From Bradyrhizobium jicamae (GTDB taxonomy: Bacteria > Pseudomonadota > Alphaproteobacteria > Rhizobiales > Xanthobacteraceae), in the NCBI RefSeq assembly GCF_018130695.1, contig NZ_JAFCJX010000011.1, positions 186,001 to 250,000 of the forward strand: a DNA stretch of 64,000 nt. Direction: 5' to 3'. Numbering within the stretch: the stretch's first letter is position 1; each line of letters begins with the position of its first letter. The position numbers were made by a program, and so were the translations under genes. Under the pieces are notes generated by a model. It made no database searches. It worked only from the letters and a program-made list of their open reading frames with translations, and was not told the origin of the DNA. Positions 15,787 through 25,316 of the stretch are shown here, one piece after another.

Positions 15787-16968
15787 CTATTCTTCTTCCG
15801 CCGGCGCACTCAGCGACAGCGACTCCCACATTGCGACCACGATCAGGATCGCGGTCGTGACCACCGACAGAAGCAGCGGCGACATATCACTTGCGAACCA
15901 GGCGGTCACAGCCAACAGGATGATGCCGACGCCGTGCGAGAGCTGCAGGAAGCCGCGGATCGAGTGCTTGAACAGGATGGTCCCGACCAGGAACAGCAGC
16001 GCACCGCCGACGGCGCTGACCGCGGTCTTGAGATCGGCATGGCCGGTCGGATGCTTCAAGACAAGTTCGTCGGCGACTGCGGTCAGGATGATGCCGCCGA
16101 CGATCGGCATGTGCAGATAGGTGTAGGCGAGCCGCGCCAGGCGGCCGGACTCGGTCGATTTCGACAGCCGCTCGGAGCCGGCCTCCGCGCCGCGATGGAA
16201 ATAGATCCACCACATCGCGATGCTGCCGACCAGGGCCGACAGGAACGCTGCGACATTCTCCGGCGTCCAGGTCAGCTCGGCGAAGGTCGCGCCGTCGACG
16301 ACGATGGCTTCACCGAGCGCGATGATGATGAAGCCGGCGCAGCGCTCGGCCATGTGGCCGCCCTCGACCGACCAGGCCTCCATCGAGGAGAAGCCGAGCC
16401 CCGGCGTCCAGAACCGCGCGGCGGGCGAAACATATTCGATCGCGATCGCGACGATCCACAGCCACAGCCGGGTCTCGCCCTCGGAGAGCCCGCCGAGGAT
16501 CCAGAACACCGCCGAGCCGGACAGCCAGACCAGGATGCGGATCGCGTTGTGGCGTACCGCCGTGCGATGCGGCGGCGTCGCGAACAGCCAGAATGCGGTG
16601 CGCCCGACCTGCATCGCCGCATACGCAATCGCAAACCACAGGCCACGGCCCTCGAAGGCCTGGGGAATCGAGGTCGACAGCACCAGCCCACCCAGCATCA
16701 GCAGGAACAGCAGGATGCGGACCGGCGTCAGCTCGGGATTGAGCCAGTTGGTGACCCAGGTGGTGTAGACCCACACCCACCACACCGCGAGGAACAGCAG
16801 CGTGACCTGCACGGCGCCGAGCGGGGTGAAGTGGTGCAGCAGCGCGTGCGACAGCTGCGTGACGGCAAAGACGAAGACGAGATCGAAGAACAGCTCGGCA
16901 TTGGTGACGCGGCTGTGCTGGTTCGGCACCAGCACACGAAACATCGCGCCGCGCGGATTGTCGGCCAT
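15787..16968 (-). CDS. Low-temperature-requirement A (LtrA) family membrane protein
   Basis: A 393-residue integral membrane protein with about ten hydrophobic helices. The N-terminal block ELFFDLVFVFAVTQLSH and WWVWVYTTWVTNW, and the internal ERCAGFIIIALGEAIV, are hallmarks of PF06772 (LtrA), first described in Listeria as needed for growth in the cold. The molecular function is unknown. It starts 26 bases after the bolA stop on the same strand, so the two may be co-transcribed, which may be incidental. Confidence 0.9.
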   Translation of the reverse strand: MADNPRGAMFRVLVPNQHSRVTNAELFFDLVFVFAVTQLSHALLHHFTPLGAVQVTLLFLAVWWVWVYTTWVTNWLNPELTPVRILLFLLMLGGLVLSTSIPQAFEGRGLWFAIAYAAMQVGRTAFWLFATPPHRTAVRHNAIRILVWLSGSAVFWILGGLSEGETRLWLWIVAIAIEYVSPAARFWTPGLGFSSMEAWSVEGGHMAERCAGFIIIALGEAIVVDGATFAELTWTPENVAAFLSALVGSIAMWWIYFHRGAEAGSERLSKSTESGRLARLAYTYLHMPIVGGIILTAVADELVLKHPTGHADLKTAVSAVGGALLFLVGTILFKHSIRGFLQLSHGVGIILLAVTAWFASDMSPLLLSVVTTAILIVVAMWESLSLSAPAEEE

Positions 16969-16994
16969 CGCTGCCGCCCCTCGCCCGTTGGGCG

Positions 16995-17231
16995 CTAGCC
17001 GCCGGGCACGCCGGTCTGTAGCGCCAGCGCATGCAGCACGCCGCCCATCTGGCCCTTCAGCGACTGGTAGACGATCTGGTGTTGCTGAACGCGCGACTTG
17101 CCACGGAAGGATTCCGAGATCACGGTGGCTGCGTAGTGGTCGCCATCGCCGGCCAGATCGCGGATCGTCACCTCGGCATCAGGGATCGCTGCCTTGATCA
17201 TCGATTCGATATCGCGGGCGTCCATCGGCAT
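16995..17231 (-). CDS. bolA: BolA family protein
   Basis: A 78-residue BolA-like protein: MDARDIESMIKAAIPDAEV at the start, the GDGDHYAATVIS strand with its conserved His, and the signature RVQQHQIVYQSLKGQMGG with the invariant His used to bind a shared [2Fe-2S] cluster with monothiol glutaredoxin. Its expected partner grxD is at 12751-13083 in the same window. The start could be the second Met (MDARDI, two residues in). LtrA follows downstream. Confidence 0.94.
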   Translation of the reverse strand: MPMDARDIESMIKAAIPDAEVTIRDLAGDGDHYAATVISESFRGKSRVQQHQIVYQSLKGQMGGVLHALALQTGVPGG

Positions 17232-17414
17232 CCCAGTCCACCTCCATAAGGTCTTCGAATCACGGCCCGCTCGCGCGGCCGTGAGGGATAAACCTAGGGC
17301 TTGCGCTCTTCTAGGTCATCCCATCGGTCACTATATTCTCATTCCCGTCGATTGAAACCTGCAACAATCGGTCACAAGCAATCACGTCGAAATGACCCAA
17401 GAAGGCGCAAAAAC

Positions 17415-17774
17415 ATGAAGCTCCCCGGTCCCGACCACCCGATCACGATCACGCCCAATCCGAAGCGCGTCCGCGTCACCGCCGACGGCGTCGTGATCGC
17501 CGAGACGACCCATGCGCTGACCCTGAAGGAAGCGATCTACCCTGCCGTGCAATACATCCCGCGCCAGGACGCCAGGATGGACCTGTTCACCCGCACCGAG
17601 CGGACCACGCATTGCCCCTACAAGGGCGACGCGAACTATTTCAGCATCAAGGCCAACGGCAAGACGCTGGACAACGCCATCTGGACCTATGAGACGCCGT
17701 TCCCGGCGATGGCCGAGATATCAGGCCATCTGGCGTTCTATCCGGACAGGGTCAAGATCGAGGAAGTGGTGTAA
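17415..17774 (+). CDS. DUF427 domain protein
   Basis: A 119-residue soluble protein made of one DUF427 domain (PF04248). Visible family features are RVRVTADGVVIAET at the N-terminus, the YIPRQD motif, the CPYKGDANYFSI segment and a C-terminal HLAFYPDRV. The family is a small beta fold of unknown function, often one or two copies per genome. The ATG at 17415 is preceded by GAAGGCG; the longer upstream frame is rejected. Confidence 0.9.
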   Translation: MKLPGPDHPITITPNPKRVRVTADGVVIAETTHALTLKEAIYPAVQYIPRQDARMDLFTRTERTTHCPYKGDANYFSIKANGKTLDNAIWTYETPFPAMAEISGHLAFYPDRVKIEEVV

Positions 17775-17848
17775 GCTTGGGGCGCACCGCGAGTCGATCT
17801 TCGTCGACTCCTCTCAGTCGCCTCCTCTTAAGCCAGCGCAAGGCTCCG

Positions 17849-18952
17849 ATGCCGCGAAAGTCCGTAAGACGGTTTGGGGTCGCTCTGCTGGGGGCAGCTT
17901 GCGTCCTCATTGTCCTCGCCTCCGCCGGACTGGGATATCGTGCCTACCGCCAGCATGTCGCCGCGGAAACGCTCGCGATCCGCTCGCCCAACGGCGTGCA
18001 GGAATCAGGCTACGTCGAGATCGGCGGCATCAAGCAATGGGTCCAGATCCGCGGCGAGAATCGGGATAATCCGGTTCTGCTGTTCGTCCATGGCGGGCCC
18101 GGCGCGTCCAGCCTGCCGATCTCGTCCGCCTGGCGGCCATGGGAGAAGCGCTTCACCGTCGTGCAGTGGGACCAGCGCGGCGCCGGCCGCACCTATGGCG
18201 CGGCTGGAGAGGCGCTGGCGCCGACCATGACGGTGGAGCGGATGACGCAGGACGGCATCGAGCTCGCCGAATATCTGCGAAACCATCTGCACAAGGACAA
18301 GATCATCCTGGTCGGGCATTCCTGGGGATCGTTCCTCGGCATTCGCATCGCGAGGGAGCGCCCCGATCTGTTTCATGCCTATGTCGGCACTGGCCAGGTG
18401 GTGGGCAGGACGACGTTCGAGAAGGCCTTCGCGCTCACCATCGCGCGCCTGCAAACGCTGGCGCAGTCCGCCAACAACGCTTCTGCTCTCGCGGAGCTGG
18501 CGCCGATCGCATCGCAGCCGGCCCTCACCCCGGAGAATCGCCTGATCGCCGACAAATGGAGCAACGCGCTGGCCCTGCCGCCGGCTGACAGCTTCCCGCT
18601 GGCCGGCCCGGTCCCGCCGCTCTTCATGCCTGATGTCTCGCTGCTCGATTTGTACAACTGGCACAAAGGCGTGGCCTTCTCCGCCAAATACCTGACCGGA
18701 CGGACCGGGCCGATGTATCAGAGCGACATGGCCGGAAGCGGCCTCGCGTTTCCGATCCCCATGGTCTTCATTCAGGGCGATGCGGACAGCGTGACGCCGG
18801 GCGAACCTGCCGAGCAGTATTTCAAGGAGATCACGGCCCCGTACAAGGAATTCGTCTGGGTGCGCGGCGGCGATCACTTCATTCCGTTCGATCGTCCCGA
18901 CGAGTTCCTGGCGGAGCTGCTGACACGCGTGATGCCGTTCGTAGGCAATTGA
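17849..18952 (+). CDS. Membrane-anchored alpha/beta hydrolase, proline iminopeptidase-like
   Basis: A 367-residue protein with an N-terminal hydrophobic anchor (VALLGAACVLIVLASAGLGY). The alpha/beta hydrolase core shows the oxyanion motif HGGPGASS, WDQRGAGRTYG, the nucleophile elbow GHSWGS and a late acid/His pair (GDADSV and GGDHFIPF). HGGPG plus DQRGAG is typical of prolyl iminopeptidases (family S33), but related hydrolases share it, so the substrate is open. The ATG at 17849 follows AAGG and starts a clean signal-anchor; the frame's upstream extension is not needed. Confidence 0.85.
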   Translation: MPRKSVRRFGVALLGAACVLIVLASAGLGYRAYRQHVAAETLAIRSPNGVQESGYVEIGGIKQWVQIRGENRDNPVLLFVHGGPGASSLPISSAWRPWEKRFTVVQWDQRGAGRTYGAAGEALAPTMTVERMTQDGIELAEYLRNHLHKDKIILVGHSWGSFLGIRIARERPDLFHAYVGTGQVVGRTTFEKAFALTIARLQTLAQSANNASALAELAPIASQPALTPENRLIADKWSNALALPPADSFPLAGPVPPLFMPDVSLLDLYNWHKGVAFSAKYLTGRTGPMYQSDMAGSGLAFPIPMVFIQGDADSVTPGEPAEQYFKEITAPYKEFVWVRGGDHFIPFDRPDEFLAELLTRVMPFVGN

Positions 18953-18978
18953 GCCTCACAGATCGCGCGTCTGTCCCG

Positions 18979-19152
18979 CTACGCCCTGAAGATCGTCAGC
19001 CCAAGTATCAGCAGCACCAGGAAGATCACGACGAAGACGTAGAACAGGAAGCGCGCGATGTCGGCTGAGGCCGCCGAGATGCCGGTGAAGCCCAACAGGC
19101 CCGCGACGATCGACACCACGAGGAAGATCAGCGCCCATTTCAAGATCGTCAT
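18979..19152 (-). CDS. Small DUF1328 membrane protein
   Basis: A 57-residue protein with two transmembrane helices: TILKWALIFLVVSIVAGLLGF and FLFYVFVVIFLVLLILGL, separated by a short GISAASADIAR turn. This is the YtjA-like DUF1328 family (PF07043). Such short proteins sit in the inner membrane, and the function is unknown. The upstream-extended frame is rejected because the ATG at 19152 gives the family-standard N-terminus. It is convergent with the hydrolase gene, with 26 bases between stops. Confidence 0.88.
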   Translation of the reverse strand: MTILKWALIFLVVSIVAGLLGFTGISAASADIARFLFYVFVVIFLVLLILGLTIFRA

Positions 19153-19342
19153 TGCGTGCTCCAAAACCTGCCAACGGCGCCGCGTCTTGCCGCGGCCAGC
19201 CGGATATTCGGCTTGATAACCGCGGTCCGCGGCTGCTGTTCCTTGTATGAAACGAGCGCTGCGACATCCGGCTGGCCGGATTGGCCCTTGCTGAATCGGG
19301 TTCGCGGCTGCAACATTGCCCAAAACCCTGCCGGGGGGATTG

Positions 19343-20530
19343 ATGTCATCGATTTCACAGACGGCCGCGACCGCGGACGTCCACGCCGCGCCACAGGCGC
19401 GAGCCCGCAACGCGGCGCTTGATCGTGCGCGGACCTTCCTCACGCTCGTGGTGCTGCTGCACCACGCGGTGATCCCCTATACCTATTTCGGTCACACCGA
19501 TCCGAAGTACTTCTTCGGCTTCGACATGATCGTGCTCGCCACCGACAGTTTCTTCATGGCGATGTTCTTCTTCCTGTCGGGACTGTTCGCCTGGTCCGGT
19601 ATCGCCCGAAAGGGACCGTTGAACTACATGACGGACCGCGTGCTCCGGCTTGGCCTGCCGTTCGTGATCTGCGCCTTCACCGTCATTCCGCTCGCCTATT
19701 ACGCCATCTCGCTGCGGCACCATCCCGAGATCGGCTTTTCGGACTACTGGTGGAACATGGTCACGAAGGGCCCGTGGCCGAGCGGACCGATCTGGTTTCT
19801 CTGGGTCCTGTTCGCCTTCGACCTGGTTGCCTGCGTGCTGTACCGGCTGTCGCCCAATTTGCTCGATCCGATCAACCGCCTCTCGCTGCACGGCCGTCGC
19901 CGGCCCGCCGTGTTCTTCGCGGTCATGCTTGCCGTCACCGCCGCGTTCTACATTCCCGGGCGGATTCACTTCGGAGCAGGCAGCTGGTTCGAATTCGGGC
20001 CGTTCTCGGTACAGCACGGGCGCGTGTTTCTCTATGCGAGCTACTTCTTTTTCGGTGCCGGCATCGGCGTTGCGCAAATGGATCGCGGGCTGCTCGCAGC
20101 AGACGGCCGGATGGCGAAGGTCAGCTGGGACTGGATGGTGCTGGCGATCGTTCCGTATTGCCTGCTGTGGACGCTGATCTTCATCAAGCGCGAAATACTG
20201 GGCAACCCGTCGCCACTGCCGGACTGGTATGAGGGGCTCTATGCCGTCTGCTTCACCGTCTTCAGCGTGGCCATCATGTTTCTGATCCTGGCCCTGTTCC
20301 AGAGATTCAAGCAATCGGGCTCAGCCAGGCTGCTCGATCCGATGCAGGCCGACGCCTATGGCATCTTCCTGGTGCACTATCCGATCGCGCTATGGCTGCA
20401 ATACTGGCTGTTCGACTACGACCTGCCGGCGATCGTCAAGGTGGCGATCGGGTTCGTGCTGACGGTCGCCGCAAGCTGGGCGCTGACGCGCGCGCTGCGG
20501 CAGATTCCGGGCGCGACGAAGGTGCTCTGA
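19343..20530 (+). CDS. Acyltransferase family 3 membrane protein (OpgC / OafA-like)
   Basis: A 395-residue multi-pass membrane protein with ten or so helices. It has the start motif of PF01757: RNAALDRARTFLTLVVLLHHA, followed by FFLSGLFAW and a loop with TDRVLRLGLPFV. These proteins move acyl or succinyl groups onto sugars, glucans or lipids at the inner membrane. The exact acceptor is not readable; there are no glycan genes beside it. The ATG at 19343 has a GGGGGGA ribosome site. Confidence 0.87.
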   Translation: MSSISQTAATADVHAAPQARARNAALDRARTFLTLVVLLHHAVIPYTYFGHTDPKYFFGFDMIVLATDSFFMAMFFFLSGLFAWSGIARKGPLNYMTDRVLRLGLPFVICAFTVIPLAYYAISLRHHPEIGFSDYWWNMVTKGPWPSGPIWFLWVLFAFDLVACVLYRLSPNLLDPINRLSLHGRRRPAVFFAVMLAVTAAFYIPGRIHFGAGSWFEFGPFSVQHGRVFLYASYFFFGAGIGVAQMDRGLLAADGRMAKVSWDWMVLAIVPYCLLWTLIFIKREILGNPSPLPDWYEGLYAVCFTVFSVAIMFLILALFQRFKQSGSARLLDPMQADAYGIFLVHYPIALWLQYWLFDYDLPAIVKVAIGFVLTVAASWALTRALRQIPGATKVL

Positions 20531-20542
20531 CCTTAGTGACGC

Positions 20543-20628
20543 GTAGCCCGGATGGAGTGCAGCGCAATCCGGGGTCACCTTTTCCGCCGAGGGACTTCCC
20601 GGATTTCGCTTCGCTCCATCCGGGCTAC
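20543..20628. repeat. Palindromic intergenic repeat (GTAGCCCGG family)
   Basis: Left arm GTAGCCCGGATGGAG, right arm CTCCATCCGGGCTAC, with inner ATCCGGGG-type arms. It lies between the convergent acyltransferase and purL genes. Copies of the family are at 1365-1434 and 9509-9596. Confidence 0.82.
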
Positions 20629-20639
20629 AGGTCCGTGAA

Positions 20640-22856
20640 CTACGCCGCCTTGCCGCCCATATAGGCCGGGAGCCACGCCTCGAACGCCGCGTTGAGCGCC
20701 GTAATCGACACCGGCGTCTCGCCGGCGACCGCGATCGCATCGCCACCGGTGGTGCCGATCCGCGCGCAGGGCACGCCCGCGCCCTTCATCTTCGCCAGCA
20801 CCAGGCCAGCGTCCGCCGCAGGCACCGTCACGATGTAGCGCGCCTGATCCTCACCGAACCAGAAGGCATGCGGCACGAGCGACGACGGCGCCGCCAGCAG
20901 CTGCGCGCCGATGCCGCTCGCGATCGCCATCTCGGCGAGCGCGATCAGGAGACCACCGTCGGACACGTCATGCACCGCGGTCGCAGTCGCCGCGTGGATC
21001 ATGCCGCGCACGACGTCGCCATTGCGCTTCTCCGCGGCGAGATCGACCGGCGGCGGCGCGCCCTCTTCGCGGCCGCAGACGTCGCGCAGATACACGGACT
21101 GGCCGAGCCAGCCTTGGGTGTCACCGATCAGGAGGATCGCCTCACCGGACGACTTGAACGCCAGCGAGGCTGATTTGGTGAAATCGTCGAGCACGCCGAC
21201 GCCGCCGATCGACGGGGTCGGCAGGATGCCGCGGCCGTTGGTCTCGTTGTAGAGCGAGACGTTGCCGGACACGACCGGGAAGTCGAGCGTGCGGCACGCT
21301 TCGGAAATGCCCTTCAGGCAGCCGACGAACTGGCCCATAATCTCGGGCCGCTCCGGATTGCCGAAATTGAGATTGTCGGTGATCGCGAGCGGCCGGCCGC
21401 CGACCGCGGTGATGTTGCGCCAGGCTTCCGCCACCGCCTGCTTGCCGCCCTCGAACGGGTCGGCCTCGCAATAGCGCGGCGTCACGTCGACGGTGAGCGC
21501 AAGGCCTTTCGGCCCGTCCTGCACGCGCACCACAGCGGCATCGCCGCCGGGGCGCTGCACCGTGTTGCCCATGATGACGTGGTCGTATTGCTCCCACACC
21601 CAGCGCTTCGAGCACAGCTCAGGCGTGCCGATCAGCTTCTCCAGCGCCTGCGCGATGGGAAGCGGCGGGCTCACGTCGCGCGCATGCACGACCGGCTGCG
21701 CGGCGGACGCGACATGCGGACGGTCATAGAGCGGCGCCTCGTCGCCGAGCTCCTTGATCGGCAAATCGGCCATCACGTCGCCGCCATGCTTGATCACGAA
21801 GCGCTTGGTCGGCGTGGTGTAGCCGACGATCGCGAAATCGAGCCCCCACTTCTTGAAGATCGCCTCGGCCTGCTTCTCCTTCTCGGGCTTCAGCACCATG
21901 AGCATGCGCTCCTGGCTTTCCGAGAGCATCATCTCGTAGGCGCTCATGCCGGTCTCGCGGGTCGGCACCGCGCTGAGATCGAGCTCGACGCCGAGGTCGC
22001 CCTTGGCGCCCATCTCGACGGCCGAGCAGGTCAGGCCCGCCGCGCCCATGTCCTGGATCGCGATCACGCAATCGGCTTCCATGATCTCGAGGCAGGCCTC
22101 GAGCAGCAGCTTCTCGGCAAAGGGATCGCCGACCTGCACGGTCGGACGCTTTTCCTCGGACGCATCGTCGAATTCGGCCGAGGCCATCGAGGCGCCATGG
22201 ATGCCGTCGCGGCCGGTCTTGGAGCCCAAATAGACGATCGGCATGTTCACGCCGGACGCCGCCGCATAGAAGATCTTGTCGGCATCGGCGAGCCCGACCG
22301 CCATCGCGTTGACGAGGATGTTGCCGTCATAGCGGGTGTGGAAGCGCACCTGGCCTCCGACGGTGGGCACGCCGAAGGAATTGCCGTAACCGCCGACGCC
22401 GGCGACCACGCCGGACACGAGGTGGCGCGTCTTGGGATGCTCCGGCGCACCGAAGCTCAGCGCGTTCAGGCAGGCGATCGGCCGCGCGCCCATCGTGAAG
22501 ACGTCGCGCAGGATGCCGCCGACGCCGGTGGTCGCCCCCTGATAGGGCTCGATGTAGCTCGGGTGGTTATGGCTCTCCATCTTGAAGACCACGGCCTGGC
22601 CGTCGCCGATATCGATCACGCCGGCATTCTCGCCGGGGCCCTGGATCACCCAGGGCGCCTTGGTCGGTAGTCCCCGCAGATGGATGCGCGAGGATTTGTA
22701 CGAGCAATGCTCGTTCCACATCGCCGAGAAGATCCCGAGCTCCGTGAAGGTCGGCACCCGTCCGATCAGCTTCAGGATGCGCTCATACTCGTCCGGCTTC
22801 AGCCCGTGGGCTGCGACGAGTTCGGGGGTGATCTGGGGCTCGTTCTTGGCGGTCAT
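20640..22856 (-). CDS. purL: Phosphoribosylformylglycinamidine synthase, large subunit PurL
   Basis: A 738-residue small-type PurL, the ATP-dependent synthetase subunit that with PurQ and PurS turns FGAR and glutamine into FGAM in purine synthesis. Landmarks: FTELGIFSAMWNEHCSYKSS near the start, the nucleotide-binding GVGGILRDVFTMGARP, KTGRDGIHGASMAS, and DMGAAGLTCSAVEMG. The length fits the PurS-dependent form. I chose the ATG at 22856 because GAAGGG lies just before it; an ATG four codons upstream (22868) is also possible. The gene is separated from purQ by about 4.4 kb holding unrelated genes. Confidence 0.96.
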   Translation of the reverse strand: MTAKNEPQITPELVAAHGLKPDEYERILKLIGRVPTFTELGIFSAMWNEHCSYKSSRIHLRGLPTKAPWVIQGPGENAGVIDIGDGQAVVFKMESHNHPSYIEPYQGATTGVGGILRDVFTMGARPIACLNALSFGAPEHPKTRHLVSGVVAGVGGYGNSFGVPTVGGQVRFHTRYDGNILVNAMAVGLADADKIFYAAASGVNMPIVYLGSKTGRDGIHGASMASAEFDDASEEKRPTVQVGDPFAEKLLLEACLEIMEADCVIAIQDMGAAGLTCSAVEMGAKGDLGVELDLSAVPTRETGMSAYEMMLSESQERMLMVLKPEKEKQAEAIFKKWGLDFAIVGYTTPTKRFVIKHGGDVMADLPIKELGDEAPLYDRPHVASAAQPVVHARDVSPPLPIAQALEKLIGTPELCSKRWVWEQYDHVIMGNTVQRPGGDAAVVRVQDGPKGLALTVDVTPRYCEADPFEGGKQAVAEAWRNITAVGGRPLAITDNLNFGNPERPEIMGQFVGCLKGISEACRTLDFPVVSGNVSLYNETNGRGILPTPSIGGVGVLDDFTKSASLAFKSSGEAILLIGDTQGWLGQSVYLRDVCGREEGAPPPVDLAAEKRNGDVVRGMIHAATATAVHDVSDGGLLIALAEMAIASGIGAQLLAAPSSLVPHAFWFGEDQARYIVTVPAADAGLVLAKMKGAGVPCARIGTTGGDAIAVAGETPVSITALNAAFEAWLPAYMGGKAA

Positions 22857-23016
22857 GGGACCCTTCATAGGGAGATCGAACGGGGGCGAAAAGGCCTTTT
22901 AGGGGGCATTTTCGGCCTGTCCAGAGCTTTGCGGCGGCTTACCGCAGGCGTGGGATTTGCACTGCGGGAATGGATCGGATTTAAGGACCGAAACCGTCAT
23001 TTGAAGGCCAGATTTC

Positions 23017-23496
23017 GTGAACCAGCATACCAAGACCGCATTCGACCTTCGCCCCGGCATCCACGTCGAAACCGAGGGCGAGTTTGCCGGCTGGCGGACC
23101 TGGAAACGGGACCATTTCGAGACCCATGCCGGGCCGTTCTACCACCGGATGGACGAGACCGGCCGCATCACTTGCGCATTCCGGGTCGCGAAACAGCACC
23201 TCAACAGCTCCGGCAACGTCCATGGCGGCTGCTTCATGACCTTTGCCGATTACTGCCTGTTTGCATTGGCCGCCATCGAGCTGCAGGGCCCGGCGGTGAC
23301 GGTGTCTTTTTCCAGCGAGTTCCTCGACGCCGCTCGCGAGGGCGATCTGGTCGAATGCACCGGCGAGGTCACCCGCGCCGGCGGCTCGCTGATCTTCGTG
23401 CGGGGCATGCTGACCTCAGGCGATCGCTCCCTGTTCACGTTTTCCGGGACGATCAAGCGGGTGAAGCGGAAGGCACAGCCTGAGGCCAGCGCATAG
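23017..23496 (+). CDS. PaaI-type hotdog thioesterase
   Basis: A 159-residue single hotdog-fold protein. The motif NSSGNVHGGCFMTFADYCLF matches the PaaI/DUF4442 thioesterase signature (N-x-x-G-x-x-H-G-G), followed by VSFSSEFLDAAREGDLVEC. These enzymes hydrolyse acyl-CoA thioesters in the cytoplasm. The start is GTG (23017), preceded by GAAGG. It is divergent from purL. Confidence 0.88.
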   Translation: MNQHTKTAFDLRPGIHVETEGEFAGWRTWKRDHFETHAGPFYHRMDETGRITCAFRVAKQHLNSSGNVHGGCFMTFADYCLFALAAIELQGPAVTVSFSSEFLDAAREGDLVECTGEVTRAGGSLIFVRGMLTSGDRSLFTFSGTIKRVKRKAQPEASA

Positions 23497-23550
23497 CTCG
23501 CGGCTATCTTTCTCCGACGCAGCCAAGCTACAAAGTTGAGTAGCGCATGG

Positions 23551-24558
23551 ATGCGCGGGGAGCCAAACAAGGTGCCGCAGAGCACAGCGAGAACGGGCCG
23601 CGCGACGGCTCCCGTGCAAACGCCGATTCCGTCCATCAACCCACGGCCCAAAGGCGGCTGGCGCGACTATGCGCTGCTGCTGGCACTCGCCTGCTGCTGG
23701 AGCTCGACCTATCCGCTGACCAAGATCGGTCTCGGCTCGATCCCGCCAATCACCTTCATCTCGGCGCGCTCGCTGGTCGCCGCCCTCTTCCTGTTCGTGA
23801 TCCTGCGTTTCCGCGGCCTGACGATCCCGACCGATCTGAAGGCCTGGAAGCTGTTCGCCTTCCAGCAGACCATCAACTCGACGATCCCGTTCCTGATGAT
23901 CACCTGGGCGCAGCTCTACGTTCCGGCCGCGCCGACCGTGGTGCTGGCCTCGACCACGCCGATCTTCGCCTTCCTGATCACCTGGGGCATCACCCGCCAC
24001 GAGCCGGCGACGTTGCTGAAGCTGATCGGCGCGATCCTCGGCCTCGCCGGCACCGCCGTGATCATCGGCCTCGACGCGCTGCAGGGCATGGGCCATCAGC
24101 TGATCGCCGAGCTTGCGATCCTGCTCGCCACCGTCTCCTTTGCCTGCGCGACGATCTTCGGCTTGCGGCTGTCGGACTACGACCCGATGGTGGTGGCCGC
24201 CGGCTCACTGTTGTTCGGCGGCATGGTGCTATTGCCGGTCTCGCTCATCGTCGACCATCCCTGGACGCTGCATCCGACGCCGGAGGCGCTGGCTGCGGTT
24301 GTCGCCATGGGCATATTCTCCAGCGCGCTCGGCCTGATGCTGTTCTACATGTGCCTGGTGCGGCTCGGTACGCTCACCACGAATGCGCAGGGCTATCTGC
24401 GCATTCCGATCGGCGTGGCGCTGTCGGTGGTGCTGCTCGGCGAAAGCGTGCCGTCAAACCTCGCGCTCGGCCTCGTGCTGGTCATGGCCGGCGTCGCCGC
24501 GATGACGATCCCGGGCGGGGTGTACAAGCGCTGGCTCGGGCGATTGCGGGGGCTCTGA
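23551..24558 (+). CDS. EamA / DMT family transporter
   Basis: A 335-residue membrane protein with ten predicted helices in two EamA repeats. Repeat 1 starts LLLALACCWSSTYPLTKIGL and repeat 2 starts LLATVSFACATIFGLRLSDY; the typical ends LASTTPIFAFLITW and LRIPIGVALSVVLLGE are present. DMT proteins export metabolites or amino acids. The ATG at 23551 is used; an in-frame TTG at 23536 is less likely. It stands alone, with the CPBP gene 81 bases downstream. Confidence 0.87.
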   Translation: MRGEPNKVPQSTARTGRATAPVQTPIPSINPRPKGGWRDYALLLALACCWSSTYPLTKIGLGSIPPITFISARSLVAALFLFVILRFRGLTIPTDLKAWKLFAFQQTINSTIPFLMITWAQLYVPAAPTVVLASTTPIFAFLITWGITRHEPATLLKLIGAILGLAGTAVIIGLDALQGMGHQLIAELAILLATVSFACATIFGLRLSDYDPMVVAAGSLLFGGMVLLPVSLIVDHPWTLHPTPEALAAVVAMGIFSSALGLMLFYMCLVRLGTLTTNAQGYLRIPIGVALSVVLLGESVPSNLALGLVLVMAGVAAMTIPGGVYKRWLGRLRGL

Positions 24559-24639
24559 GGGCCGGTTGACACACGTTGGGCGAATGTGAGGTAGTCGCGC
24601 GCAAGCCTGACGTGACGCATCCCTCCCTCAAGGCTCAGC

Positions 24640-25308
24640 ATGGAGAGTCGTTCACCGTACGCCATTGGCGATTCAAAAGCCGATCGCGTGCCCGGCATCT
24701 GGTGGTTCGCCCTCGCGCTTGTTCCGCTCGTGGCATCCCAACTCATGCGCCTGCATCAGAACACTGCAGCGGGTTGGCTCGTCTGGGACTATGCGGGCCG
24801 GATCGCCGCCCTGGTCATCCTTGCGGCGATTCCGGCAACACGAGCTATTGCCTATCGCACGGAGAAACGTCGGATTTCCATTCTTGAAATCGGCGTCTGG
24901 ATCGCGGGAATTGTGCTGTTGGACCGCTTAGGCCAGTGGCCGCGACGTCTCATCAATGCGACATTTCCGGCGACCATCATTGGCAAGTATCCGCATCCGA
25001 CCGGCTGGCTCAACGTTCTCGATCTCATCGTTGGCCTGGCGCTGGTCGCAGCCAGCGAAGAAATCATTTTCAGGCGATTGCTTCGGAACGCATCGCAGCC
25101 TTACCTCGGCGACGGTGGCTTTGCCATTCTGGTCACGTCTTTGATATTCGGCGCCTATCATTGGTGGGCGGGAATCGGAAACATCTTGCTCTCCGCAACA
25201 ATTGGCATTCTTTTCATGGCGATGTTCCGGCGCTCAGGCGCGCTTTGGCCGGTCGTGCTCGTGCATTACCTGGTTGACCTGATCGCCTTCTCTGGCGTTT
25301 GGCGTTGA
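24640..25308 (+). CDS. CPBP family intramembrane metalloprotease
   Basis: A 222-residue membrane protein with about six helices. The three motifs of the CPBP/ABI (Rce1-like) family are seen: EEIIFRRLL, FGAYHWWAG and HYLVDLIAF, supplying the paired Glu and two His thought to bind the metal. Members process prenylated proteins in eukaryotes and bacteriocin-related or regulatory peptides in bacteria. No peptide gene is adjacent, though an orphan leader peptide exists at 47.8 kb. Its base composition is slightly lower in GC than its neighbours. Confidence 0.87.
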   Translation: MESRSPYAIGDSKADRVPGIWWFALALVPLVASQLMRLHQNTAAGWLVWDYAGRIAALVILAAIPATRAIAYRTEKRRISILEIGVWIAGIVLLDRLGQWPRRLINATFPATIIGKYPHPTGWLNVLDLIVGLALVAASEEIIFRRLLRNASQPYLGDGGFAILVTSLIFGAYHWWAGIGNILLSATIGILFMAMFRRSGALWPVVLVHYLVDLIAFSGVWR

Positions 25309-25316
25309 AGTGACGA

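Noticed and set aside
21579..22670. 363-codon plus-strand frame inside purL
   Set aside because: Antisense to purL and without any domain.
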